Assembly (NCBI GenBank): GCA_003104905.1
Contig: PQAS01000030.1
Location: 20,401 to 84,400, forward strand
Length of the DNA stretch: 64,000 nt
Direction of reading: 5' to 3'
From: Candidatus Methanoperedentaceae archaeon
GTDB lineage: Archaea > Halobacteriota > Methanosarcinia > Methanosarcinales > Methanoperedenaceae
Below the pieces are notes generated by a model. That model was not told the origin of the DNA. It was given only the letters and a program-made list of their open reading frames with translations, and ran no database searches. This document shows, piece by piece, positions 27,586 through 35,564 of the stretch (the first letter of the stretch is position 1; each line of letters begins with the position of its first letter). The position numbers and the translations under genes are program-made.

Positions 27586-28155
27586 TCAATCACCTCTATT
27601 TTTGTCTGATAGATAGTGGAGCAGAACCACGCCATTGTTGAATATCTTCGTCGTTACAAGTCTCAATTTATGCCTGTCATTCAGGTCTTTGAACAATGGT
27701 TTTCCTTTTCCCAGGACAATGGGATTTACACAAAGATGATATTCATCAATCAAGCCAAGATTCAACAAAGCCGATACTATGCTGCCGCTGCCGTATATCA
27801 CAATGTTCTTACCAGGATACTTTTTCATTTCTGAGATTTCTTCAGCATTGATTTCTTTGATCACTTTCGTATTCTTCCATTCAGCCTTTCCCAGGGTTGT
27901 TGAAAACACTATCTTGGGTAGATTATTCATATTATCAATGATGATCTGGTCATTTGTAGGCGCGGAAGCGGATGGCCAATAACTTGCCATCATTTCATAG
28001 GTTACTCGGCCAAACAAAATCGTATCCACTGTACTTATCAGATCAATGGAATATTTCTCGATATCCTTGTCCCAGAAGAACCAGTCTATTTCACCTTTCG
28101 GCCCTGCAAAATAGCTATCGAGTGATACATATTCTGACGCAATTATTTTTCTCAT
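27586..28155 (-). CDS. DHFR/RibD C-terminal-like reductase, copy 2
   Basis: 189 residues, a close paralogue in layout of copy 1: IASEYVSLDSYFAGPKGEIDWFFWD, LFGRVTYEMMASYWPS, VFSTTLGKAEW, NIVIYGSGSIVSALL, NPIVLGKGKPLFKD. Second gene of the operon that begins with the SRPBCC gene at 28578. NADPH-dependent reductase activity is expected from the fold only. Confidence 0.9.
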   Translation of the reverse strand: MRKIIASEYVSLDSYFAGPKGEIDWFFWDKDIEKYSIDLISTVDTILFGRVTYEMMASYWPSASAPTNDQIIIDNMNNLPKIVFSTTLGKAEWKNTKVIKEINAEEISEMKKYPGKNIVIYGSGSIVSALLNLGLIDEYHLCVNPIVLGKGKPLFKDLNDRHKLRLVTTKIFNNGVVLLHYLSDKNRGD

Positions 28156-28176
28156 AAAACCTCTTTGTTGATATTT

Positions 28177-28578
28177 TCAGGAAGACTTTTCAAGCACCTG
28201 TTTTAATCTTTCAAGATCCTGCCTGACAATTTCCGCATCTTCAGCAAACATTTGGTCTGACATACCCGGCCGCTGGTACAGCGTGAAAACTAATTCACTG
28301 CCATCGTTGTTGGGAAATACACGCATCGGGTTATAGAAGTTCTCACCTGATGGCAACATAACATAATGATCCAGAATGCCGAACTTCTTCTTCTCGACAA
28401 ATCTGACTTTTACTGTTCCCATAGGAGATTCCGCAATCCAATCTTCATCGACCTTCCTTATCGAACCACTGAGTCCTCCTGCCCATTTTGGCAGGTTAAC
28501 GGGATTTGAGACATACTCGTAGACTTCAGATGAGGTGCGGTTAACGGATACACTGATGTGTTTAGCTAAGAATGTCAA
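28177..28578 (-). CDS. SRPBCC-family (polyketide cyclase-like) protein
   Basis: 133 residues. ISVSVNRTSSEVYEYVSNPVNLPKWAGG is the typical first strand and helix pair of SRPBCC proteins, with DHYVMLPSGENFYNPMRV in the central sheet and a long C-terminal helix (DLERLKQVLEKS). TTG start at 28578 is supported by GGGGAG five bases upstream. First gene of the second operon of the block, with a promoter that nearly duplicates the one at 29.8 kb. Confidence 0.87.
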   Translation of the reverse strand: MTFLAKHISVSVNRTSSEVYEYVSNPVNLPKWAGGLSGSIRKVDEDWIAESPMGTVKVRFVEKKKFGILDHYVMLPSGENFYNPMRVFPNNDGSELVFTLYQRPGMSDQMFAEDAEIVRQDLERLKQVLEKSS

Positions 28579-28640
28579 GATTTCTCCCCAATAATAATAA
28601 TGTGTTCGATGATATAAGGATTTTTCTCAGTTTCATAGAG
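28579..28640 (-). promoter_or_regulatory. Promoter of the SRPBCC operon, near-duplicate of the VOC promoter
   Basis: Read on the minus strand, CTTATATC (28612-28619) is a TATA-like box, preceded upstream by an ACTGAGAAAAATC-type element (28620-28632). The plus-strand string TATAAGGATTTTT at 28613-28625 followed by CAGTTTCAT is repeated with few changes at 29801-29825, and the leader down to the GGGGA ribosome binding site is also alike. This indicates a duplicated promoter and shared control. Confidence 0.6.
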
Positions 28641-28664
28641 TTGCCCTAGGAGACCGAGTTTTTC

Positions 28665-29327
28665 CTATGCTTTGTCCTCATCCGCAAGTCGTTTTCGTCT
28701 TTCAATTTCCGCTTCACCCGGATTATCAAGCGCAAACGATCCAGTCTTGAGTTGTCCGGCCGGTGTATATGTCGCGATGATGACACCAGTGTTGGAAATT
28801 TTGCTATCGATGAGTCTGAGATTGGCTGGTTGTGTTCCTTCGCCGAACAAGCGCTTTCCTGAACCGAGAGTGATGGGAAATATCTTGAGCCAAAATTCAT
28901 CCACCAAATCGTATTTCATAAGCATTTGAACCAGTACGCTGCTGCCGTAAACATGCAAATTGGGACCGTTTTGGGCTTTCAATTTTATAATTTCTTCAAC
29001 AACGTCACCTTTTATCAAAACTGAATTTTTCCACTCAGGCAAGTCATGAATGGTTGAAACCATGTACTTTGTCGCGTCATTGACCCCGGGCCATTTGTCT
29101 TCATTCTGCGGCCAATATGAAGCGAAAATCTCAAAGGTTTTTCTACCCAAGAGCAACGCAAAGGGTTGTTTCATCTGCTCTGCCATGACCTTGCCTAAAA
29201 GTTCGTCAAAATAAGGAACAATCCATCCGCCATATTTGAAACCGCTGGAAGTGTCCTCCTCCGGCCCGCCGGGCGCCTGCATAACCCCGTCGAGCGTTAT
29301 AAATGTGGTTACAATAAGTTTTCTCAT
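28665..29327 (-). CDS. DHFR/RibD C-terminal-like reductase, copy 3 (larger type)
   Basis: 220 residues. LIVTTFITLDGVMQAPGGPEED, the LLGRKTFEIFASYWPQNE helix, LHVYGSSVLVQML and FPITLGSGKRLFGEG place it in the same superfamily as copies 1 and 2, but in a different subfamily with a longer insert (KYGGWIVPYFDE) and a charged C-terminal tail. Second gene of the VOC operon (18-base gap). Confidence 0.9.
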   Translation of the reverse strand: MRKLIVTTFITLDGVMQAPGGPEEDTSSGFKYGGWIVPYFDELLGKVMAEQMKQPFALLLGRKTFEIFASYWPQNEDKWPGVNDATKYMVSTIHDLPEWKNSVLIKGDVVEEIIKLKAQNGPNLHVYGSSVLVQMLMKYDLVDEFWLKIFPITLGSGKRLFGEGTQPANLRLIDSKISNTGVIIATYTPAGQLKTGSFALDNPGEAEIERRKRLADEDKA

Positions 29328-29345
29328 GATCCTTTCTCCTTAATT

Positions 29346-29762
29346 TTATTCCTCCGACTTCGATTGCATGGGCACAGGCTCAAGCATGCTTACACGGTTG
29401 CCTTCCGTATCTGTAAATGAAACATATTGCCCTATACCGGGAATCTCCATCGGTTCACCGAGAACTTTTCCACCAGAATCGGCGACCTTCTCCATCGCGT
29501 CCTTGATATCATCCACAGCAATAACTACGGACGGATATTGAGCCGGCCAATCGGGTTTCTTAGGGAAAAAACCGCCGTTGATGGCGCCGGGTCTTATTAC
29601 CATCCTGTTCTCGTCAATTTCCGTCGTAGCTGCAGTAACATAATCGCCCATATCTTTGCCAAGCTTCTGCATCTGCCATCCAAAAACCTTCGAGTAAAAC
29701 TTTACGAGGCGTTCACGGTTCTCATACGGCATTTCAAAATGTACGACAGGATTCATTTTCAT
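29346..29762 (-). CDS. VOC-superfamily (glyoxalase-like) protein
   Basis: About 138 residues from ATG 29762, chosen because GTGGGGA lies five bases upstream, matching the leader of the duplicated promoter; a GTG at 29774 would add four residues. MNPVVHFEMPYENRERLVKFYSKVFGW, VVIAVDDIKDAMEKV and GQYVSFTDTEGNRVSMLEP are standard VOC motifs with a paired beta-alpha-beta-beta-beta layout. His, Glu ligands of the metal site appear partly kept. Possible dioxygenase, isomerase or resistance protein; unknown. Confidence 0.9.
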   Translation of the reverse strand: MKMNPVVHFEMPYENRERLVKFYSKVFGWQMQKLGKDMGDYVTAATTEIDENRMVIRPGAINGGFFPKKPDWPAQYPSVVIAVDDIKDAMEKVADSGGKVLGEPMEIPGIGQYVSFTDTEGNRVSMLEPVPMQSKSEE

Positions 29763-29830
29763 CAGATTCCCCACTAATAAAGATAATTATATGTTCTTAA
29801 TATAAGGATTTTTTGCAGTCTCATGGATTC
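29763..29830 (-). promoter_or_regulatory. Promoter of the VOC-reductase operon
   Basis: Minus-strand TATA-like CCTTATATTAAG (29797-29808) with an upstream ACTGCAAAAAATC element (29808-29820). It aligns over roughly 55 bases with the region upstream of the SRPBCC operon at 28.6 kb, including the GGGGA leader, so the two operons of the block share a promoter design. Confidence 0.6.
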
Positions 29831-29870
29831 AACCTAAGGTTACATTAGATCTTGAAATTAAACATCTCTG

Positions 29871-30111
29871 GAAAGTCTATGAGAATCTGACCATACATGA
29901 AATTCCTTTGATTATTATTGATTCTATGGGAATAGACAGCAGAAGGGAAGACTTTTTCGCATGGACGTTACCATTACTATGGTTTTTCAGATGTGAGGGC
30001 AGTTTCTCCCTATCTTATCCGATATTTTCCTGTAACAGTCGTTCTACTGATAGCGAGGCGATGAATATAATAGAAATCATCAATCATACTTTGCGCGGGG
30101 TCAAGGGGTAG
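29871..30111 (+). pseudogene. DDE transposase fragment with two frameshifts
   Basis: Three consecutive pieces in alternating frames read as one protein: LIIIDSMGIDSRREDFFAW, then, one frame over, GRYHYYGFSDVRAVSPYLIR, then back to STDSEAMNIIEIINHTLRG before a stop. The DSMGIDSRR and DSEAMNIIEI phrases are characteristic of archaeal IS4-like transposases as I remember them. Both ends are missing. The 3' end runs directly into the left end of the IS200/IS605 relic, suggesting that the latter inserted here. Confidence 0.7.
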
Positions 30112-30213
30112 AGATCGCCCATGCCTTTAGGCTTGGGCTGAATCGTACCCCTTGCATAAATACTTTCACCCCACTCTGATAAACAATATATATTCATAAA
30201 ATAATGTCGATGC

Positions 30214-30802
30214 TTGATGATAAAAACCTATATGTTCAGAATATATCCGAACAAGAATCAGGAGTTTATTCTCAATAGGACACTCTCCACATGCAGGCAT
30301 CTCTACAACAATTCTCTTGCAGAACGAAAGAAGCAAGCAGAGCTTAATCGACTCAAAAAGTCATTTGATGTATTTCCATGGGGGAAACCTGAATGGATCA
30401 ATAAATATGATCAAATGCTTGATTTAACAGCTACAAAAACAGAATATCAAAAAGAAGTATATGGTCAGGTACTTCAAGATGCAATAAAACGATCTGATAA
30501 AAGCATGACTAACTTTTTCAAAGGTTTTGGCTATCCCCGGTTCAAAGGACGAAACAGGTATAATAGTTTCACTTACCCGCAAAATGGCTTTTCAATCAAA
30601 GATGGAAAACTACATCTTTCAAAAATAGGAAACATCAAAATTATCTTGCATCGAGAAATCGTGGTTTTATCATGGGAAGAGATCAAGTGTCTGCAATATT
30701 AATCGAAAATAAACCAATCAGTACGGTAGGAACTACCGGAATTAACGCCCGTCAAAGATATGTCACTGGAGTATCAATGCAGCGGGACGCTCCGTGGCTT
30801 TA
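30214..30802 (+). pseudogene. tnpB: tnpB (IS605 OrfB) with large internal deletion
   Basis: The first ~150 codons are a normal TnpB N-terminus: TYMFRIYPNKNQEFILNRTLSTCRHLYNNSLAERK, then FKGFGYPRFKGRNRYNSFTYPQ. After ILHREI the frame is out of register and stops at 30702. In another frame GRDQVSAILIENKPISTVG and TTGINARQRY continue to a stop at 30802, matching the extreme TnpB C-terminus (the DRDxNAAxNI-like last RuvC motif). The zinc ribbon and two of three RuvC acidic motifs are gone, so no nuclease activity is expected. Confidence 0.85.
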
Positions 30803-30811
30803 GCCCGGAGC
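30789..30811 (+). repeat. Right-end hairpin of the IS605 relic
   Basis: A near-perfect stem-loop (GCTCCG and CGGAGC arms with inner GGCT/AGCC pairing) directly after the tnpB stop, the place where intact elements encode the 3' end of the omega RNA guide scaffold. Confidence 0.7.
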
Positions 30812-30872
30812 AGTTCACTAAAAGTATATTGGGTGAAGGGTCTCTTTATCTGAAGTATTTGGGTGAAATGTC

Positions 30873-33800
30873 ATGAGCAATAGCAAAGTTTGTGGAGTAC
30901 ATGTCCTAAGAATAGCGGTGGGAATAATAGTCGTGGTATTGTTTATTGGAATTGCTAATGCAGCGGATTTTGTAGTCTGTAAAAAGGAATGCGAATATTC
31001 GAGCATACAGGAAGCGATAGATGCTTCAAGAAATGGCGATACTGTTCTGGTAGAAGGCGGTACATATTATGAAAATGTGAACGTCAATAAGAAGATTACA
31101 CTGCGCGGTATCGGGATGCCAGTTGTAGATGCCAGAAGAAAAAACAATGCTATCAAGCTTTCTGCAAATGGAATTGAACTTGAGGGTTTCACTGTAACGA
31201 ATAGTTCTCGTCATAATGGAGCGGGGATAATGGTCACTTCACATGGTAATGTATTGAGAGGCAACAATGCTTCCAACAACTTTAATGGCATCATTCTCTC
31301 AGGTTCAAGTAATAACACCCTGATCGGCAATAATGCATCTGGAAACTGCAATCCTTCAAAGTTTGGTTTCTGTAATTATGGTATTTTTCTGGGCTCTTCC
31401 AGCAATAATTCTTTGATCTCAAATATTGAATCAAATAACTACATCGGGATTGTTTTATCTAATTCAAATGATAATACATTAAGCGGGAACAATGCATCCA
31501 TTAATTATGGGGGCATCTATATGTACGATTCAAGTGGGAATGTATTTAAAAAAAATATTTTGACTGGAAATAGATATAATTTTGAATTAACCGCGTATGA
31601 TGCCTCTTATTTTAATAATACCATCGAAAAGAACAACTTGATAGATGGAAAGGCAATTTATTACATAAAAGACGTAAAAGATACTATTTATGACTCGTCT
31701 TCCAATGCAGGAACTTTCTATTGTATTAACTGCGTTAATGTTACTGTTAAAGATCTAAACATGACCAATAACAGTTATGGAGTTTTTTTCTGGAATACGA
31801 CTCTCTCAAAAGTCAAGAATGTCACCATATATAACAGCAGCATAGGAATATATCTATATGATTCAGGCAATAACGCCCTCGAAGATAATAATATTATAAA
31901 CAATGGTATTGGCATCAATCTATTAAGATCAAACCATAACAAAGTGATGAATAATATTGCCAACGATGGGAGCCATGGCATCAGTTTGGACTGGTCAAAC
32001 AATAACAAAATAAAGAGGAACAACGCTTCCAGTAACAAGTATGCCGGTATCTCTATTTCATATTCAAGCAACAATACACTTATCGGTAACAATGCATCCA
32101 TGAACAGGCAGGGAATCCGGATATACACCGATAGAGACGGTGAGGATGGTGATTCTGAATATTTTACCACAAATAACACGCTAAAGAAAAATATAATGAA
32201 AGGAAATATATATAATTTTGAACTAATAGTGCACAGGATTAATGATTTTAAAAATCAAATAGATAAGAGTAATTTGGTGGATGGAAAACCAATTTATTAT
32301 CTGAATGGAGCCGTAAATACTATCTATGATTCTTCCACAAATGCCGGGACTTTTTATTGCATAAACTGCGTGAATGTGACCGTGAAAGACCTTAATTTTA
32401 CTAATAATAGCCATGGAGTATTTTTCATGAATACCACTCTATCCAGGATACAAAATGTGAATGCATCAAACAATACCGTTCACGGTATCCTTCTCTATTT
32501 TTCCACCAATAACACATTAAGAGGCAACTTTGTGTCAAACAACAATATACTTTTATCATATTATACATACAGAGGCAATGGTATCTATCTGTTAGATTCC
32601 AGCAATAATACAATAGAAAAGAATAGAATATTAAAAAATAACAATGGTATCCTCATTGAGTATTCAGTCGGTAATCTGCTGAAAAGTAATAGAGTATCAA
32701 AAAATGACAAAGGTATCTATCTAATTTCTTCCAGCAGCAGTAATTTGAAAAGAAACAGGGTATCAAATAACGATCTGGGAATTTATATTGATTATTCCAA
32801 CAATATAATGCTTGCAGACAATTTAATGAATAAAAATATTTACAATTTTGGATTAATTGGGTATGAAACTTCTCATTTTAATAATACAATCCATAAGAGC
32901 AATTTAGTAAATGGAAAGCCAATCCTTTACCTAAGGGGCGCCTCTAATACAATTTATGATAACTCTACAAATGCAGGAACTTTCTATTGCATAAACTGTG
33001 TGAACGTTACGTTAAAAGACATGAACCTGACTGAAAATCTTAAAGGAATATTTTTCAGAAATACTACTCGTTCGAAAATTCAAAATGTCAATTTGTCAGG
33101 CAATCGTATAGGTATCTATCTGTCAGATTCCAGTAATAACACACTGAGAAGCAATAATGTAATGGACAGCAAGAAATATGTATCGAGAGGTTTTTACATT
33201 AATGATAAAGGGATCTATCTATCCGATTCCAGCAATAACACATTGAGCGGTAATAATGTATCAAATAACGGCAATGGCATATTAATTGATAATTCCCGCA
33301 GAAATATCCTGAATGGTAACAAGGTCTCAAATAACAGTATTGGTATGAGCTTATCTTCTTCTAATTTCAACAATTTGATCGATAATAAGGCATTAAATAA
33401 CGATGAGGGTATTTATCTATCTTCTTCAAACGACAATATAATCATGAGCAACTTTGCGTCGGACAAAAACTCTATCGGTATAGAACTCTATGGTTCAAGA
33501 AATAATATGCTGAATAGAAACAATGTTTCAAATAATAACCTTCATGGCATCATTCTTTTTTCTTCGATTTATAACAATCTAAGCAGCAACAATATATCGA
33601 ACAATAAGAATGGAATCAATATTGTATTTTCTAGCAGCAATAAAATTCACAACAATGTTTTCAATAATGAAGAAAATGTCAGATTCTTTGAGATAGAGAC
33701 AGATAGTAACAATTGGAACACCACCAAACAGTCCGGCATAAACATTATCGGAGGCTCCTATATCGGGGGCAACTTCTGGGGTAATCCGAAAGGTACAGGA

Positions 33801-33989
33801 TTCAGTCAGACCTGCATGGATGATAATAAAGATGGGATATGTGACTCGACCTATACGCTGGATTCAGGGAATGTGGACTTTCTGCCATTAACAATACCAG
33901 CGGGATATGGTTATATTTACGGTACTGTTTTAAACAACAGTATGGGCATCTCAAGCGCGACTATTGCGACAAAAACAAGTTTTCAATAG
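30873..33989 (+). CDS. Secreted parallel beta-helix (NosD-like, PbH1) surface protein, C-terminus cut short
   Basis: 1038 residues with a signal peptide (about 1-30). DFVVCKKECEYSSIQEAIDASRNGDTVLVEGG opens a right-handed beta-helix of PbH1/NosD coils, with Asn-rich ladders of the type SSNNTLxGNNASNN. Three supra-repeats of about 630 bp each carry the block IYDSS(S/T)NAGTFYCINCVNVT at about 31.7, 32.3 and 33.0 kb, with a conserved CINC pair. Near the end DDNKDGICDSTYTLDSGNVDFLPL is a common closing motif, then GYIYGTVLNN begins a carboxypeptidase-regulatory-like domain that stops after about 15 residues. Likely an adhesin or carbohydrate-active S-layer-associated protein. Confidence 0.88.
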   Translation: MSNSKVCGVHVLRIAVGIIVVVLFIGIANAADFVVCKKECEYSSIQEAIDASRNGDTVLVEGGTYYENVNVNKKITLRGIGMPVVDARRKNNAIKLSANGIELEGFTVTNSSRHNGAGIMVTSHGNVLRGNNASNNFNGIILSGSSNNTLIGNNASGNCNPSKFGFCNYGIFLGSSSNNSLISNIESNNYIGIVLSNSNDNTLSGNNASINYGGIYMYDSSGNVFKKNILTGNRYNFELTAYDASYFNNTIEKNNLIDGKAIYYIKDVKDTIYDSSSNAGTFYCINCVNVTVKDLNMTNNSYGVFFWNTTLSKVKNVTIYNSSIGIYLYDSGNNALEDNNIINNGIGINLLRSNHNKVMNNIANDGSHGISLDWSNNNKIKRNNASSNKYAGISISYSSNNTLIGNNASMNRQGIRIYTDRDGEDGDSEYFTTNNTLKKNIMKGNIYNFELIVHRINDFKNQIDKSNLVDGKPIYYLNGAVNTIYDSSTNAGTFYCINCVNVTVKDLNFTNNSHGVFFMNTTLSRIQNVNASNNTVHGILLYFSTNNTLRGNFVSNNNILLSYYTYRGNGIYLLDSSNNTIEKNRILKNNNGILIEYSVGNLLKSNRVSKNDKGIYLISSSSSNLKRNRVSNNDLGIYIDYSNNIMLADNLMNKNIYNFGLIGYETSHFNNTIHKSNLVNGKPILYLRGASNTIYDNSTNAGTFYCINCVNVTLKDMNLTENLKGIFFRNTTRSKIQNVNLSGNRIGIYLSDSSNNTLRSNNVMDSKKYVSRGFYINDKGIYLSDSSNNTLSGNNVSNNGNGILIDNSRRNILNGNKVSNNSIGMSLSSSNFNNLIDNKALNNDEGIYLSSSNDNIIMSNFASDKNSIGIELYGSRNNMLNRNNVSNNNLHGIILFSSIYNNLSSNNISNNKNGINIVFSSSNKIHNNVFNNEENVRFFEIETDSNNWNTTKQSGINIIGGSYIGGNFWGNPKGTGFSQTCMDDNKDGICDSTYTLDSGNVDFLPLTIPAGYGYIYGTVLNNSMGISSATIATKTSFQ

Positions 33990-34004
33990 CAGTTGCCCTC
34001 CCTC

Positions 34005-34211
34005 TCACAGCAAATGACCAAAATATTTCCGGATGCCCCTTTTATCTGCCAGAAAGTATATGCCCGGCTTTTCTTTCAAGAAATTGCCGATCAGTTCGGT
34101 TTTACCCACACGGCGCCTGCCGTAGATAACGGTTAAGGAGAACTTATCCGACCTGTACTCGCGGTCGAGGTATGCACTCTCTTCATAGCGATTGATAAAT
34201 TTCCTGGGCAT
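34005..34211 (-). pseudogene. Archaeal ATPase (ATPase_2/DUF234 type), N-terminal fragment
   Basis: 68 codons: FINRYEESAYLDREYRSDKFSLTVIYGRRRVGKTELIGNFL is the standard start of these archaeal STAND-like ATPases, with an intact Walker A in GRRRVGKTEL and the following KPGIYFLADKR strand. The normal protein has around 450 residues; here the frame ends soon after. Its broken end lies against the broken end of the beta-helix gene, 15 bases away on the opposite strand. Confidence 0.85.
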
Positions 34212-34299
34212 AACAATTATAATCTATATCCGAATTATTTATAACTATCGGAACTCAATTATTATGATATAATTTAGAATTTTATTCCTCAAGGTGCTC

Positions 34300-34437
34300 C
34301 CTGAAATCAAAATCATTGCAAACTTGCCCAGAAAATACTCGTAGATCTTGCCAAAAGCATCGCCCTCGATGTCCATTGGCTAGAATTGAAAGTCTTTAAC
34401 AACTCAACAAGGGTGCTATTATCAAGATGGTTATAGG
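34300..34437 (-). pseudogene. hsdM: hsdM fragment (type I DNA methyltransferase)
   Basis: On the minus strand one frame reads NHLDNSTLVELLKTFNS and the next frame, after a one-step shift, reads MDIEGDAFGKIYEYFLGKFAM before diverging. Together these resemble the helical segment just before the SAM-binding core of HsdM, where the IYEYFLGKFA phrase is typical. The methyltransferase core itself is absent. It lies between the ATPase remnant and tRNA-Phe. Confidence 0.65.
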
Positions 34438-34439
34438 TA

Positions 34440-34513
34440 TGCCCAGACCCGGACTTGAACCGGGGACATCTGCGTCTTCAGCGCAGCGCTCTCCCAGGCT
34501 GAGCTATCTGGGC
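34440..34513 (-). tRNA. tRNA-Phe (GAA)
   Basis: On the minus strand: acceptor arms GCCCAGA/TCTGGGC, D-arm with AGCTCAGCCTGGGAGAGC, anticodon stem CTGCG/CGCAG around loop CTGAAGA (anticodon GAA, Phe), variable ATGTC, and T-arm CCCGG-TTCAAGT-CCGGG; discriminator A. 74 nucleotides, no intron, and no encoded CCA. All stems pair fully. A typical site for integration of mobile DNA; the flanking sequence is full of gene fragments. Confidence 0.97.
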
Positions 34514-34669
34514 ACATCATGTGCTAATGCCGACATGGTATATGTAACCTTTGCCAGCGACGCTCACAATATGGTTAACCATAGAAAAAGGTTTCGATTA
34601 TTCGTATAAAAAACGTTCATCCCCAAGACTTAATATAATTAAAACCAATAATGCGGATGAAGGTGACGA

Positions 34670-35551
34670 ATGGACGAACTAATGGAGAAAATTCAAAAAC
34701 TCCAGTTGGAATATTTTAAACGCCGTCAGTTGCTGCTAATTCTTGATTTAATCTCCATTTTTGCCATTTTTTATGCGATTTTTATTATCTTATCAGCGGG
34801 ATTTTTCCTGGATAAATTTTTTAATGATCCGCGAATTCCCACAAAAATTATCCTGCCAATTATTGCTATTATTATTGCCGCATTGGGAGCTTTTTTACTC
34901 CACAGGAACGATCGTAAGGTAAAATTTAATTTTTTGGTTGAAAATAAGTATCCTGAACTCAAAGAAAAACTCAGAACCGCCTATGACAATATCTCTGAAT
35001 CAAATGTTATTGTAGATTCTCTAAAAAGTCTCGTCTCAGACGGACTTGCAATCGTTTCATCCTCAAAATTAATACAGGGAAGTGTAATAGTCACAAAGAT
35101 AATATTAGTGATAATATTCATTTCCGCGGCAACGATAATATCACTAAATCCTGATGAATACAGTATCCCGCCGGATATCGTGGCCAATAATTTCAAGAAT
35201 TTGACCGGAATTGGGAATGAAGATACGAACGTATCGATCGGTGACATCAACAGCCGCCTTGAAGATATGGAGAACGCAGGGCAGAACGGAACAGGGAACA
35301 TTTTCGGGAAGCCAAAGATAGCATCCATTGAAGGAAAAAATATTGACCTTACCCTGTATTCCGGAATGGATACAGGTTTTGAAGTAAAGGATACAAGCGC
35401 GGCCAATAGCCAGTTCATCAAGTCAGCGGCTTTCCCGGTGGATGTCCTGGGTTCCAATGTTTCTGATGGCGGTTATACTATGCTTATGAAAAAAACTGAA
35501 ACTGAAAAGCAGCTTATCAATAAATACGCAGTGGAAAGGAGTAAAATATGA
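34670..35551 (+). CDS. Membrane protein of the MoxR-vWA operon
   Basis: 293 residues with three hydrophobic helices (about 22-45, 60-77, 138-158), a coiled-coil-prone N-terminus (MDELMEKIQKLQLEYFKRRQ) and an Asn/Ser-rich outer domain. The segment FLVENKYPELKEKLRTAYDN is conserved in the equivalent first gene of archaeal MoxR-DUF58-BatA clusters. Function unknown; probably membrane scaffold for the MoxR chaperone system. The moxR gene follows 13 bases after its stop. Confidence 0.75.
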   Translation: MDELMEKIQKLQLEYFKRRQLLLILDLISIFAIFYAIFIILSAGFFLDKFFNDPRIPTKIILPIIAIIIAALGAFLLHRNDRKVKFNFLVENKYPELKEKLRTAYDNISESNVIVDSLKSLVSDGLAIVSSSKLIQGSVIVTKIILVIIFISAATIISLNPDEYSIPPDIVANNFKNLTGIGNEDTNVSIGDINSRLEDMENAGQNGTGNIFGKPKIASIEGKNIDLTLYSGMDTGFEVKDTSAANSQFIKSAAFPVDVLGSNVSDGGYTMLMKKTETEKQLINKYAVERSKI

Positions 35552-35564
35552 ATGAGGTTAAAAT

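Larger units (their letters stand above)
30102..30820 (+). mobile_element. IS200/IS605-type relic with hairpin ends
   Basis: Left end: outer 9-base inverted repeat CAAGGGGTA (30102-30110) / TACCCCTTG (30146-30154) around an inner hairpin at 30117-30138. Right end: hairpin GCTCCG (30789-30794) / CGGAGC (30806-30811) with inner GGCT/AGCC. Between them lies a degenerate tnpB. Subterminal imperfect hairpins next to tnpB are what this family uses for TnpA recognition and for the omega RNA scaffold. No tnpA is present, and tnpB is broken, so the element cannot move on its own. Exact borders were not determined. Confidence 0.75.

Noticed and set aside
31260..33660. Regular short repeats that could suggest a CRISPR array
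   Set aside because: They are degenerate in-frame Asn-rich coils of a beta-helix protein; no constant direct repeat with unique spacers.
34427..34609. Open frame giving a MPRPGLEPGTSASSAQRSPR-type peptide
   Set aside because: This is the well-known artefact of reading the opposite strand of a tRNA; the tRNA-Phe folds fully.
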